NCBI RefSeq assembly: GCF_003050705.1
Contig: NZ_QAOG01000002.1
Location: 434,001 to 498,000 of the forward strand
Reading direction: 5' to 3'
Length of the DNA: 64,000 bases
From: Sphingomonas aurantiaca
Lineage (GTDB): Bacteria > Pseudomonadota > Alphaproteobacteria > Sphingomonadales > Sphingomonadaceae
The notes beneath the pieces were generated by a model. It was not told the DNA's origin, made no database searches, and worked only from the letters and a program-made list of their open reading frames with translations. Both the position numbers and the translations under genes were made by a program. Below are positions 42,161-50,298 of the stretch, in pieces. The number at the start of each line of letters is the position of its first letter. Position 1 is the first letter of the stretch.

Positions 42161-44080
42161 ATCTGCGGAATTGCCGGCCTTTACGCGCGGGGTGGCGGTG
42201 CCGTTTCGCCCCGCCTCGTCACCGCACCCCTGATCACCGCGCAGTGCGACGCGATCCTGCACCGCGGCCCCGACGATCAGGGCGTGATGACCGACGGCGA
42301 TTTTGGCTTCGGGATGCGCCGGCTGAGCATCATCGACATCGAGGGAGGGCACCAGCCGTTCCACTCGCCCGACGGTCGCTATGCGCTGGTCTTCAACGGC
42401 GAGATCTACAATTTCCGCGCTCTGCGACAGGAGCTGCAGGCGCTCGGCCGCATCTTCGAGAGTGCGGGCGATACCGAGGTCATCCTCGCCGGCTACGAAC
42501 GCTGGGGTGACGATGTCTGGACAAGGCTTGACGGCATGTTCGCGGTCGCGGTGTGGGACATGCACGCGCGTCGGCTGACGCTCGCGCGCGATCCCGTCGG
42601 CATTAAGCCACTCTATTATACCGATCAGGCCGCCGGGTTTGCATTCGGCTCCGAGCTGAAGACGCTGACGTTGCTGCCGGGAATGGCGTTCGACGTCGAC
42701 GCCCGCGCGCTCCACGATTATTTCAGCTTCGGCCATGTCCGCACGCCGCGCTCAATCTACGCGCAGGTCCGCACGCTGCCGCCGGGCCATGTGATGACCG
42801 TCGAGGCGAGCGGCACGCCGACGATGCGCGCCTATTGGACGCCCGCCTATCACCCCGCCGAGCCGCGGTCCGAGGCGCAGTGGATCGAGCAATTCCGCGA
42901 TCAATGGCTCGACACGATCGGCAAGCAGATGGTCGCGGACGTCGATGTCGGCGCGTTCCTGTCGGGCGGCGTGGATTCTTCTGCGGTGGTCGCGGCGATG
43001 GCGCAGGTCTCGGATCGGCCGGTGCGCACGTTCACGATCGGCTTCCCCGACCCGCGCTTCGACGAATCGCCGCATGCCGAGGCAATCGCGCGGCATCTCG
43101 GCTGCAACCACGTCACGCGCACGCTCGAACTGGCGGATGCGCAGGCGATGCTGCCCGAGGTCCAGCATTGCTATGACGAGCCGTTCGCCGATCCGTCCGC
43201 GGTGCCGACCTGGTATGTCAGCCAGATCGCTGCGCAGGAGGTGAAGGTCGCGCTGTCGGGTGATGGCGGCGACGAGCTGTTCTTCGGCTATAAGCGTCAC
43301 GCGACCGAACGCCGTATCGGGGCGTTGCCCGCGCCTTTGCGCAAGCTTGCGCGCGCGCTGGATGCGGTGCCGACCTTGCCGTCGCGGCATGCGAATGCGG
43401 TGTTGCAACGCTGGCGGAAGACCACCGGCAGCGCCGCGCTCCCGAACGGCGTCGCGCGGTTCTTTGCCAAGACGCAGATCACCAACGAAGCCTTTCGCCG
43501 CGAGATCTTCTCAGCCGAGTTCATCGCCGAGGAGGAGGGCGGGATCGCCGCGCTGGTCGCCGAATATTTCCCCGATCCCGCCGCGATCTCGCCCGACACG
43601 CTCGAGCAGTTCGGGCTGGCGGATCTCGCGCTCAACCTGCCCGGCGCGATGCTGACCAAGGTCGACCGCGCCAGCATGGCGCATTCGCTCGAGGTGCGCG
43701 TGCCGATGCTGGGGCAGGGGATGGTCGACCTTGCGCTGTCGATGCCCGCCGACATGAAGCTGCACGGCAAGATCGGCAAATACGTGATCCGGCAGGCGAT
43801 CGCACCCTGGCTGCCCGAAGGCATCCTCGATCGCCGCAAGCAGGGCTTCCAGATGCCGCTCGCGGCGTGGTTCGCAGGCGATTTCGGCGCCTATGCCGAA
43901 CAGCTCTGGCGCGATAGCGGCGTGCGCGAGCAGGGGATGTGGCGCGCGGGCGCGGTCGACAAGGTGTTCGCGGATCACCGCGCGGGGAAGCGCGACTACA
44001 GCCGATTCCTGTACGCACTGGCGATCTACTGCCTGTGGTGGATCGGCCGACCTATCCCTCTTTCCGTTCGTGCTGCGTAG
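42161..44080 (+). CDS. asnB: Asparagine synthase-type amidotransferase, apparent ATC start
   Basis: 639 aa. The N-terminal glutaminase domain needs an exposed Cys after Met removal. The conserved CGIAGLY begins at 42164, preceded by ATC, not ATG, with GAGGGA nine bases upstream; no in-frame ATG/GTG/TTG lies nearby. The glutaminase has HRGPDD and NGEIYN; the synthetase domain has the PP-loop FLSGGVDSSA and SGDGGDELF. In this setting it may amidate a surface sugar rather than make free asparagine. If ATC is not used, the next start is ATG 42284, which would lose the catalytic Cys. Confidence 0.85.
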   Translation: MCGIAGLYARGGGAVSPRLVTAPLITAQCDAILHRGPDDQGVMTDGDFGFGMRRLSIIDIEGGHQPFHSPDGRYALVFNGEIYNFRALRQELQALGRIFESAGDTEVILAGYERWGDDVWTRLDGMFAVAVWDMHARRLTLARDPVGIKPLYYTDQAAGFAFGSELKTLTLLPGMAFDVDARALHDYFSFGHVRTPRSIYAQVRTLPPGHVMTVEASGTPTMRAYWTPAYHPAEPRSEAQWIEQFRDQWLDTIGKQMVADVDVGAFLSGGVDSSAVVAAMAQVSDRPVRTFTIGFPDPRFDESPHAEAIARHLGCNHVTRTLELADAQAMLPEVQHCYDEPFADPSAVPTWYVSQIAAQEVKVALSGDGGDELFFGYKRHATERRIGALPAPLRKLARALDAVPTLPSRHANAVLQRWRKTTGSAALPNGVARFFAKTQITNEAFRREIFSAEFIAEEEGGIAALVAEYFPDPAAISPDTLEQFGLADLALNLPGAMLTKVDRASMAHSLEVRVPMLGQGMVDLALSMPADMKLHGKIGKYVIRQAIAPWLPEGILDRRKQGFQMPLAAWFAGDFGAYAEQLWRDSGVREQGMWRAGAVDKVFADHRAGKRDYSRFLYALAIYCLWWIGRPIPLSVRAA

Positions 44081-44148
44081 AGACCGAGTAGCTCCGTAAG
44101 GAGCATATCGAGAGCCCGTATCGAAGCATGGGGTCCGCGCGCCAACCT

Positions 44149-44215
44149 GTCCTTCGATACGCCGTCTCGATACGCCGCCTTCGGCGACTACTCGACAGTT
44201 ACTCAGGACGAACGG
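44149..44215. repeat. Dispersed-repeat-like intergenic element
   Basis: Contains CGATACGCCGTCTCGATACG, an inner CGCCTTCGGCG hairpin and CTCAGGACGAACGG, a sequence style seen often in sphingomonad intergenic DNA. Lies between two convergent genes and may act as a terminator. Confidence 0.5.
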
Positions 44216-44227
44216 ACGGGGGTTAGC

Positions 44228-45352
44228 TCAAGCCAGCCAACTCACCAGCGTCTCGCCCTTGGCTTTCCGCAGCATCGCCTGCACCAGCCGCACCATATGC
44301 ACCACCAGCGAGATCGCGGTCCACACGGCGACCCCGATGATCCCCCAGTCGGGTCGCATCACCAGCAACCCCGCGAACAGGATCACCATGTTCGGGTTGC
44401 GCCGCGCGGTGATCAGCCGGAACCAGCTGTCGAACCGCTCCCAGACATGGATGTGCATCCCGAACCGGACGATGAAAGCCCCCTCGATTAGCCGCTGCGC
44501 GACATAGCCGAACAGCATCGTCCCGATCACCGCCCAGAACACGCCGTCCTCGAGCGGCCGCCCATAAGGCGCGCATCCCGCCGCCCACGCCCACCACCAG
44601 AACGGCGGATGGACCAGGTCGACGCCGTGATCCCATGCGTTGCCGAGCTTCGACGACGTGATCGTGCACCGCGCGAGCTTTCCGTCGACGGTGTCGAGCA
44701 CCATGAAGAAGAGCCCCGTCGCAAGCCCCGTCCAGAACCAGCCATACCAGAACGCCACCGTCGCCACGATGCACAGCACCGATCCGAGCGCGGTCACCTG
44801 GTTCGGCGTGATCCCGGCGCGCGCGCAGACGCGCGTGATCGCCAGCGCCCATTCGGGCCAGAGATATTTGGTCAGCAGGTCGGTGACGCCTTTATACGCA
44901 CCGACATAGCTCGCGCGCTCGATCGCGGGCACCGCGGCGGGGGTGAGCAGTTCGGCGAACGGCCGCTCGCGCTTGCGCAGCGCCTCGTTGAGGATGCCCT
45001 CCTCGGCCTCGGCGGCGATCACCGTGAGGCCGCTCACCAGCGGCGCCTCGCCGAGCATCGCCGCGGTCATCCGCGCGCGCTCGTCGGCGTTGCGGACATG
45101 CGCGAGAACGGGGACGCCGGTCCGCGTGACGACCGTACCGGGGCGGGTCTTCAGATGCGCGATCCACACCGGATCGAACGCATAAGCGAGGTTGGCGAGG
45201 ATGACGGGGCCCGTGTCGCCCGCATCGTCGGTTGCCAACCCCTGCGAGACGCCGATCCGACGGATCCGCTCGGCATTGGTCATGCCCCAGAGCAGCGTGT
45301 CGTTCGCCCGGACGGTGCAGAGCGCTGGCGTGGGGGCTGTAGAATCTACCAT
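44228..45352 (-). CDS. CDP-alcohol phosphatidyltransferase with extra N-terminal domain
   Basis: 374 aa. Residues ~190-370 are a membrane CDP-alcohol transferase domain with the signature DGKLARCTITSSKLGNAWD followed by HGVD. The N-terminal ~150 residues form an additional domain that looks like a degenerate sugar-phosphate nucleotidyltransferase or partner domain, as in archaeal inositol-phosphate cytidylyltransferase/transferase fusions. Two genes upstream lie a glycerophosphotransferase and a nucleotidyltransferase. Probably transfers a polyol-phosphate or similar group; substrate inferred only. Confidence 0.78.
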   Translation of the reverse strand: MVDSTAPTPALCTVRANDTLLWGMTNAERIRRIGVSQGLATDDAGDTGPVILANLAYAFDPVWIAHLKTRPGTVVTRTGVPVLAHVRNADERARMTAAMLGEAPLVSGLTVIAAEAEEGILNEALRKRERPFAELLTPAAVPAIERASYVGAYKGVTDLLTKYLWPEWALAITRVCARAGITPNQVTALGSVLCIVATVAFWYGWFWTGLATGLFFMVLDTVDGKLARCTITSSKLGNAWDHGVDLVHPPFWWWAWAAGCAPYGRPLEDGVFWAVIGTMLFGYVAQRLIEGAFIVRFGMHIHVWERFDSWFRLITARRNPNMVILFAGLLVMRPDWGIIGVAVWTAISLVVHMVRLVQAMLRKAKGETLVSWLA

Positions 45353-45421
45353 GCGGCACCCGTTAGCCGATCTGGTCGTGAAAGCGAGAGGGGAGGGGTA
45401 GAACGGGGTTTCCCCAGGGCA

Positions 45422-45525
45422 CCACCCCGGCGAATGCCGGGGTCCAGTTGGGGAACGTTGCTAACGATGGACGACGCGCCGTTACTCAGGACGTTCCAAC
45501 TGGGCCCCGGCCTTCGCCGGGGTGG
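45422..45525. repeat. Palindromic repeat family A, copy 1
   Basis: A ~104-bp element whose ends are inverted (CCACCCCGGCGAATGCCGG...CCTTCGCCGGGGTGG), with inner arms TCCAGTTGGGGAACGT and ACGTTCCAACTGGGC. Lies between two genes of the phospho-polymer operon. Confidence 0.85.
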
Positions 45526-45532
45526 CTGCGTT

Positions 45533-46663
45533 TTAGCGCGATGGAATGGCTTCCAGCACGTGAACGATTTCCCCCGCAGCCTTCGTCGCGCCGCCCTTGA
45601 CCGCGCCGAGCGACTCATCGGCGAACGCCGCCTGAACCGCCGCATACTCCGTGTGCAGCAACGCAGCGCGATCGAGCGCTCCCACGACCTCCGCAACGTC
45701 GCCGACCACCTCGCCGCACGCCCACATCGCGTAGTTCGGATCCCCCTCCCACGCGACGCGCGCCGCGTTGAGAAACACGCACGGCCGCGGCCGCATCAGG
45801 AACTCGATCACCTGGCTGGACGTGTCGCCGAGATAGACGTCCGCGACGCCGGTATAACTCCCGTCGACCATCGCGAAGCCGTCAATGTCGCAGTGCACGT
45901 GCGGCAAGCCGCCGATCTCGCGCATCAGGTCCGCTACCTCGGGGGCCTTCTCGACCAGGCGCTGATGCGGCGCGAAGATCAGATTGTAGCGCCCGTCCGC
46001 GACGATCCGCCGCACGACCTCCGCCCCCCAGCGCCACCAGGACGAGCGATGCTGTTGCCAGTGCGGCGCATACAGCACCACCGGGCGCGTATCCGCGAAC
46101 GGCGGCGCGGCGTGCGTGCGGTGCGTGAAATCTGCCTTCACATAGCCGGTCGCGACGAACCGGTCGGGCGCGAACCCGCGATCGAGATAGGTCTGACGCT
46201 CCCGCTGGCTCGGCACCAGCGTCAACGCTGCCGCGCGCCGGCGCGGGTCGTCGCGTGCACTCATCGACCCGACGCCGTGCGAGGTCTTCACGAACTTCGC
46301 ACGCATCGGAAACAGCCTGGGAAGCCAGAGGCTCGTCTGCTCGGCGCACACCACGACGCGTGCGCTGCGGAGATAGGGGAGCAGCCGCACCAGCATCGGG
46401 ATCTTGGCCGGCAGCACGGGATTGCGCCCCGTGCCGTCGTCGGCGACGCGGCGGAACCCCGGCGCGCGGCGGATACGCACGGCGGGGAAGGGGGCCGTCC
46501 ACCGGGTCAGGAGCGTCTCGTGGACCGAGGTGCTTACCCACAGGTCGATCGGCACGGTCGACGTCGCGGCGAGCGCCTCGACGATCGGATAGAGATGCGG
46601 GATCAGCAGCGTCTCGCCGAGAAACAGGAACGCGACCTTGCCTCTGGGAGGGGCGCTGGTCAT
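45533..46663 (-). CDS. CDP-glycerol glycerophosphotransferase-like protein
   Basis: 376 aa from ATG 46663. A GT-B-like fold with a Gly-rich N-terminus (FLFLGETLLIPHL) and the late VADVYLGDTSSQVIEFL segment that resembles the conserved nucleotide-site of TagF/TagB enzymes. Those polymerise or prime glycerol-phosphate chains. The start overlaps the stop of the nucleotidyltransferase gene (ATGA). It may transfer a polyol phosphate onto a surface glycan in this organism, which has no classical teichoic acid. Confidence 0.72.
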   Translation of the reverse strand: MTSAPPRGKVAFLFLGETLLIPHLYPIVEALAATSTVPIDLWVSTSVHETLLTRWTAPFPAVRIRRAPGFRRVADDGTGRNPVLPAKIPMLVRLLPYLRSARVVVCAEQTSLWLPRLFPMRAKFVKTSHGVGSMSARDDPRRRAAALTLVPSQRERQTYLDRGFAPDRFVATGYVKADFTHRTHAAPPFADTRPVVLYAPHWQQHRSSWWRWGAEVVRRIVADGRYNLIFAPHQRLVEKAPEVADLMREIGGLPHVHCDIDGFAMVDGSYTGVADVYLGDTSSQVIEFLMRPRPCVFLNAARVAWEGDPNYAMWACGEVVGDVAEVVGALDRAALLHTEYAAVQAAFADESLGAVKGGATKAAGEIVHVLEAIPSR

Positions 46664-47376
46664 GGCCGGTGATCGCGTTCCCACAGCGCGATATCCTCGG
46701 GCCGGTCGATCTCCTGCCAGTGCGCGCCGGTCGCGATCCGCACCGCCGTCACGCCGGGCCCCTGCGCGACGCGTGCGACGACGGCGTGGTGATAGGCGTG
46801 GATGCCGTTCTCCTCGCCGATGACTGCGCGCAACGCCTCGGCATAGGCGCCGCCGCCGTGCGAGACGATCAGTCCGAGCGAGCGATCGGTCGCCTCATGC
46901 CCGACGAGATGCTTGCCGACCGCGATCACGCGGGTCCCGTCGGCCTCCACCAGCATGTCGTCGAGCCCGGCGTCGACCAGCGGCTCGACGAGCAGCGCGA
47001 CGCCCCCCGTGTCGCCGCCAAGCGCGGTGCGCAGGATCGTCGGGTCGAACACGGTGTCCCCGTTCATCAGCGCGAACGGCGCGTCGAGATAGGCGCGCGC
47101 CGCCCAGACGCTGCCGATGCTGTTCGCGCTCGACCAGAACGGGTTGAAGACGAGCTCCGTCGGCAAGCCCCCGTCATGCGCGCGCAGGTGCGCGTCGATC
47201 TGGTCGATCCGGTAGCCGCCGATGATCACCGCGCCATCGAAGCCCGCGGCGGCGACCGCGTCGAGCTGGTGATCGAGGATCGCGCGCCCGCCGACCTCGA
47301 CCAGGCATTTGGGCGTGGTCAGCGTCAGGGGCAGCAACCGCGATCCGTGGCCCGCGGCAAGGATGATGGCCTTCAT
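46660..47376 (-). CDS. Sugar/polyol-phosphate nucleotidyltransferase (LicC/IPCT-like)
   Basis: 238 aa. MKAIILAAGHGSRL and TTPKCLVEVGG form the nucleotide-binding start; NGDTVFD holds a metal-binding Asp and HWQEIDRPEDI ends the fold. Short members of this type include CTP-dependent phosphocholine or inositol-phosphate cytidylyltransferases. First gene of the operon with the TagF-like and CDP-alcohol transferase genes, so a CDP-polyol donor is the likely product (inference). Confidence 0.78.
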   Translation of the reverse strand: MKAIILAAGHGSRLLPLTLTTPKCLVEVGGRAILDHQLDAVAAAGFDGAVIIGGYRIDQIDAHLRAHDGGLPTELVFNPFWSSANSIGSVWAARAYLDAPFALMNGDTVFDPTILRTALGGDTGGVALLVEPLVDAGLDDMLVEADGTRVIAVGKHLVGHEATDRSLGLIVSHGGGAYAEALRAVIGEENGIHAYHHAVVARVAQGPGVTAVRIATGAHWQEIDRPEDIALWERDHRP

Positions 47377-47452
47377 GGGGTACGCCTCTACGCGGCAAGT
47401 GTGGCAGGAAAATGCAGTTGCGCGCCGTTCTCCCGCCTCCGGGGGGAGAGGG

Positions 47453-48838
47453 TTATCGCTGAACGCTCTCGCTGTCCGCCCGCGACCAGCCGCCGCCCAT
47501 CGCCTGGTATAGCGTCACATAGGCGGTCAGCCGGTCCGCGCGCGCCTGCACCAGCGACAGCTCCGCGGTCAGCAACCCGCGTTGCGCATCGAGCTGATCG
47601 ATATACGCCGAATAGCCCGCGCGGTAGCGGTTCGACGCGTTGCGCAACGCCCCCGCCAGCGCATCGCGCTGCCCGGCGAGCGCGACCGCCTGCTCGCCCG
47701 AGCGCTGCACGCCCGCCAGGCTGTCGTCGACTTCGCGGAACGCCTGCAACGCGATGCGGCGATAGGCGAAGGCGGCCTGGTCGCGGCGGGCGGTGGCGGC
47801 GTCGGCCTGCGCGCCGAGCCTGCCGCCGTCGAAGATCGGGCTGAGCACGCTCGCGCCGATCGAGAATACCGCGATGGGGTTCGCCAGCGCACTCGACAGG
47901 ACGACCCCCGCCGAGCCGGTCAGCGCGAGGTTGGGCAACATCGCCGCGCGTGCGCTGTCGAGCGAGCGGTCTGTCGCGACCAGAGTCTGCTCGGCCTGAT
48001 AGAGATCGGGGCGGCGGCGGAGCAGGTCGGCGGGCAAGCCGTCGGGGATCGCGGGCGCGGCGAGCTGGTCGAGCGTGCGGCCGCGCGGGATCGGGCCGGG
48101 ATTGTCACCGAGCAACAGGCTGAGCGCGTTTTCCTGACGGCTGATCGCGAGCTGTGCGGCGGGGACGAGCTGCTCGGTGGCGTGATATTCGGCCTCGGAC
48201 TGGCGGAGTTCGAGGTTCGAGGTGTAGCCGGTCTCGGCGCGGCGGCGGGCGATGCGCAGGCCCTCCGCGCGCGCCGCCAGCGTCTGCCGCGCGACCGCGA
48301 GGCGCAGGTCGAGCGCGCGCAGCGTGATGTAGCCGGTCGCGACGCTGCTCGCGATCCCGAGCCGCACCGTGTCCTGCGCCGCCTGGCTGGCGAGCAACTG
48401 TGCCTGCGCCGCGCGGCTCGCCTGGCGGAGGCGGCCGAACAGGTCGAGGTCGTAGCTGATGCTGACCGAGGGCTGCGCGCCGATCGCGTCAGAGGGCAGG
48501 CCGAACGGGCTGACCGTCTGGCCGGTGGTGCTCGGCGCCGATCCGCTGACGAGCGGGGTCTGCTGCGCGCGGGCGAGGCGCGCGGTGGCACGCGCCTCGT
48601 CGATCCGCGCGGCCGCCGCACCGAGATCGGGGCTGTTCGCCAGCGCGCGCGCGACGAGCGCGGTCAGCGCGGGATCGCCGAACCCGCTCCACCAATCCGC
48701 CCGGATCGGCGCGCCGGGGCCGAGCGCGGTGCGCCATGCGGGGGGCGGGGCAACCGCGGTGGTCGCTGGAGCTTCCGGGCGGGGGCCGATACAGGCGGTC
48801 GCGAGGAGGGCTAGGGGGAGGATCCCGATATCCCGCAC
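47453..48838 (-). CDS. NodT-type outer-membrane efflux lipoprotein
   Basis: About 461 aa from GTG 48838 (TTG 48841 is possible), which starts a lipoprotein signal with lipobox LATAC. Two TolC-like repeats of long helices follow (SYDLDLFGRLRQA, GLPADLLRRRPDLYQAE). Forms the outer-membrane exit duct for the EmrAB-type pump encoded upstream. The frame is open 93 codons further, to an ATG that overlaps the hlyD-type stop, but that extension is translated palindromic repeat. It appears that repeats were inserted between the coupled start and the signal. Confidence 0.85.
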   Translation of the reverse strand: MRDIGILPLALLATACIGPRPEAPATTAVAPPPAWRTALGPGAPIRADWWSGFGDPALTALVARALANSPDLGAAAARIDEARATARLARAQQTPLVSGSAPSTTGQTVSPFGLPSDAIGAQPSVSISYDLDLFGRLRQASRAAQAQLLASQAAQDTVRLGIASSVATGYITLRALDLRLAVARQTLAARAEGLRIARRRAETGYTSNLELRQSEAEYHATEQLVPAAQLAISRQENALSLLLGDNPGPIPRGRTLDQLAAPAIPDGLPADLLRRRPDLYQAEQTLVATDRSLDSARAAMLPNLALTGSAGVVLSSALANPIAVFSIGASVLSPIFDGGRLGAQADAATARRDQAAFAYRRIALQAFREVDDSLAGVQRSGEQAVALAGQRDALAGALRNASNRYRAGYSAYIDQLDAQRGLLTAELSLVQARADRLTAYVTLYQAMGGGWSRADSESVQR

Positions 48839-48844
48839 CAACCG

Positions 48845-48948
48845 CCACCCCGGCGAAGGCCGGGGTCCAGGTGGAAAGGTGGTCGTAACGGTGGACCGCG
48901 CTTCGTTACAGCCGTTCCCCAACTGGGCCCCGGCCTTCGCCGGGGTGG
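48845..48948. repeat. Palindromic repeat family A, copy 2
   Basis: Same ~104-bp inverted architecture as at 45422, here between the adaptor gene and the mature start of the NodT-type gene, within an open frame. Confidence 0.85.
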
Positions 48949-49030
48949 TGGACTCGGTTGAGGTGGTGGCCTGGATCGAGGTGGCGGCCTGGATCGAGTC
49001 GGTTTGTCCTGGGGCGGTGGCATTTGCCGT

Positions 49031-49086
49031 GTGTCCCCGCGAAGGCGGGGACACAGTCTGGGCTTCCGCCTTCGCGGGAGAACAGG
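49031..49086. repeat. Palindromic repeat family B, copy 1
   Basis: TGTCCCCGCGAAGGCGGGGACA (22-bp palindrome, written here in two parts: TGTCCCCGCGAA and GGCGGGGACA) followed by an inverted relative ending CCGCCTTCGCGGGAGAAC. Next to copy 2 of family A. Confidence 0.75.
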
Positions 49087-49116
49087 ACGCGGGCGGGACG
49101 TCTGAGTGTGGCGGCA

Positions 49117-50298
49117 TCACCGGACGCCCGGCCCGCCGGCGGTATCCACGCGCGCCTGCACCGACATGCCCGGCCGCAACCGCGCGCTCAGCCGTTGTCC
49201 CGCATCGACGCGGATCCGCACTGCGATCCGCTGCGGGACCTTGGTGAAGTTGCCCGTCGCATTGTCCGCCTTCAGCACCGCGAACTCGGACCCGGCGGCA
49301 GGCGAGATCCGCTCGACATGCCCGGTCAGCCGCTCGTTCGCGAGCCCGTCGACGGTGAACGACGCCGGCTGGCCGACCGCCATCCGCGCGGTCTGCGCTT
49401 CCTTGAAGTTCGCGATCACCCAGGTTTCGGGCGGCACGAGGAACATCAGCTGCGACCCCGCGGTCACATATTGGCCGAGGCGGACGCCGACCTCACTCAG
49501 CCGCCCCGTCTCGGGCGCACGGATGACGGTGTTGGCGAGGTCGATCCGCGCGAGGCTGCGCGCCGCCTCGGCCCCCGAGACACCCGCTTTCTGCCCACCA
49601 CGTCCGACCTCGACCGTGCGGATGTCCTGCCGGGCGATCTCGCGTGCGGCCTTGGCCTGCTGGACCTGCGCTTGTGCCTGACGGAGCGCCGCCAGCGTCT
49701 GGTCGCGTTCGCGCAAGGACACCGAGCCGTCCGTCACCAGATCATTGACTCGCGCCATGTCCGCCTGCGCGCGCATCAGCTGCGCCGCGGCGTTCGCGAC
49801 CGCGGCGTCCTGTGCCGCGAACGTCGCCTCTCGGCTGGCGGCGGTTTGGCGGCTGTTCGCGAGCGTCGCGGCCTGCGCATCGACCTGCGCCTGCGCCTGG
49901 TCGACTCGCTGGCGGTAGATGCGGTCGTCGATCTTCACGAGCGGATCGCCCTGCTTCACATCGGCAAAATCGCGCACGAGCACCTGCGTGACATAGCCGC
50001 TGACCTGCGGGCTGATCACCGTCGTCCGGCCGCGAACATAGGCGTTGTCGGTCGATTGATAGCTGGTCGCGAACGGCGGCAGCCGCCACGCCGCGAGCAC
50101 CGCGCAGACGCCTGCCACCGCCAGCAGGGCGATGATGATGATGACGTTGCGGCTCGGCGGCTGCGGTCGCCAGCCCGACCCGACCGGGGTGGCCGGGGAT
50201 GCCGGGGCCGGGGATGGGGCAGGCGATGGTGCCGCCGTCTCTGCCATCTTCTCTTCGGTCGCCGGTCCTTCGGCCACCGGGCTGCGCGCGTCGGTCAT
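49117..50298 (-). CDS. HlyD/EmrA-type membrane fusion adaptor
   Basis: 393 aa. A Pro/Ala-rich cytoplasmic start, one transmembrane helix (~50-70), then a biotinyl-lipoyl and long coiled-coil hairpin (~residues 110-230) and beta-barrel (VIRAPETGRLSEVG). SYQSTDNAYVRG is typical of EmrA. It links the MFS pump to the outer-membrane duct. ATG overlaps the stop of the pump gene (ATGA). Confidence 0.92.
   Translation of the reverse strand: MTDARSPVAEGPATEEKMAETAAPSPAPSPAPASPATPVGSGWRPQPPSRNVIIIIALLAVAGVCAVLAAWRLPPFATSYQSTDNAYVRGRTTVISPQVSGYVTQVLVRDFADVKQGDPLVKIDDRIYRQRVDQAQAQVDAQAATLANSRQTAASREATFAAQDAAVANAAAQLMRAQADMARVNDLVTDGSVSLRERDQTLAALRQAQAQVQQAKAAREIARQDIRTVEVGRGGQKAGVSGAEAARSLARIDLANTVIRAPETGRLSEVGVRLGQYVTAGSQLMFLVPPETWVIANFKEAQTARMAVGQPASFTVDGLANERLTGHVERISPAAGSEFAVLKADNATGNFTKVPQRIAVRIRVDAGQRLSARLRPGMSVQARVDTAGGPGVR

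Noticed and set aside
44609..46672. 687-codon plus-strand frame
   Set aside because: Antisense to CDP-alcohol transferase and glycerophosphotransferase genes; composition not protein-like.
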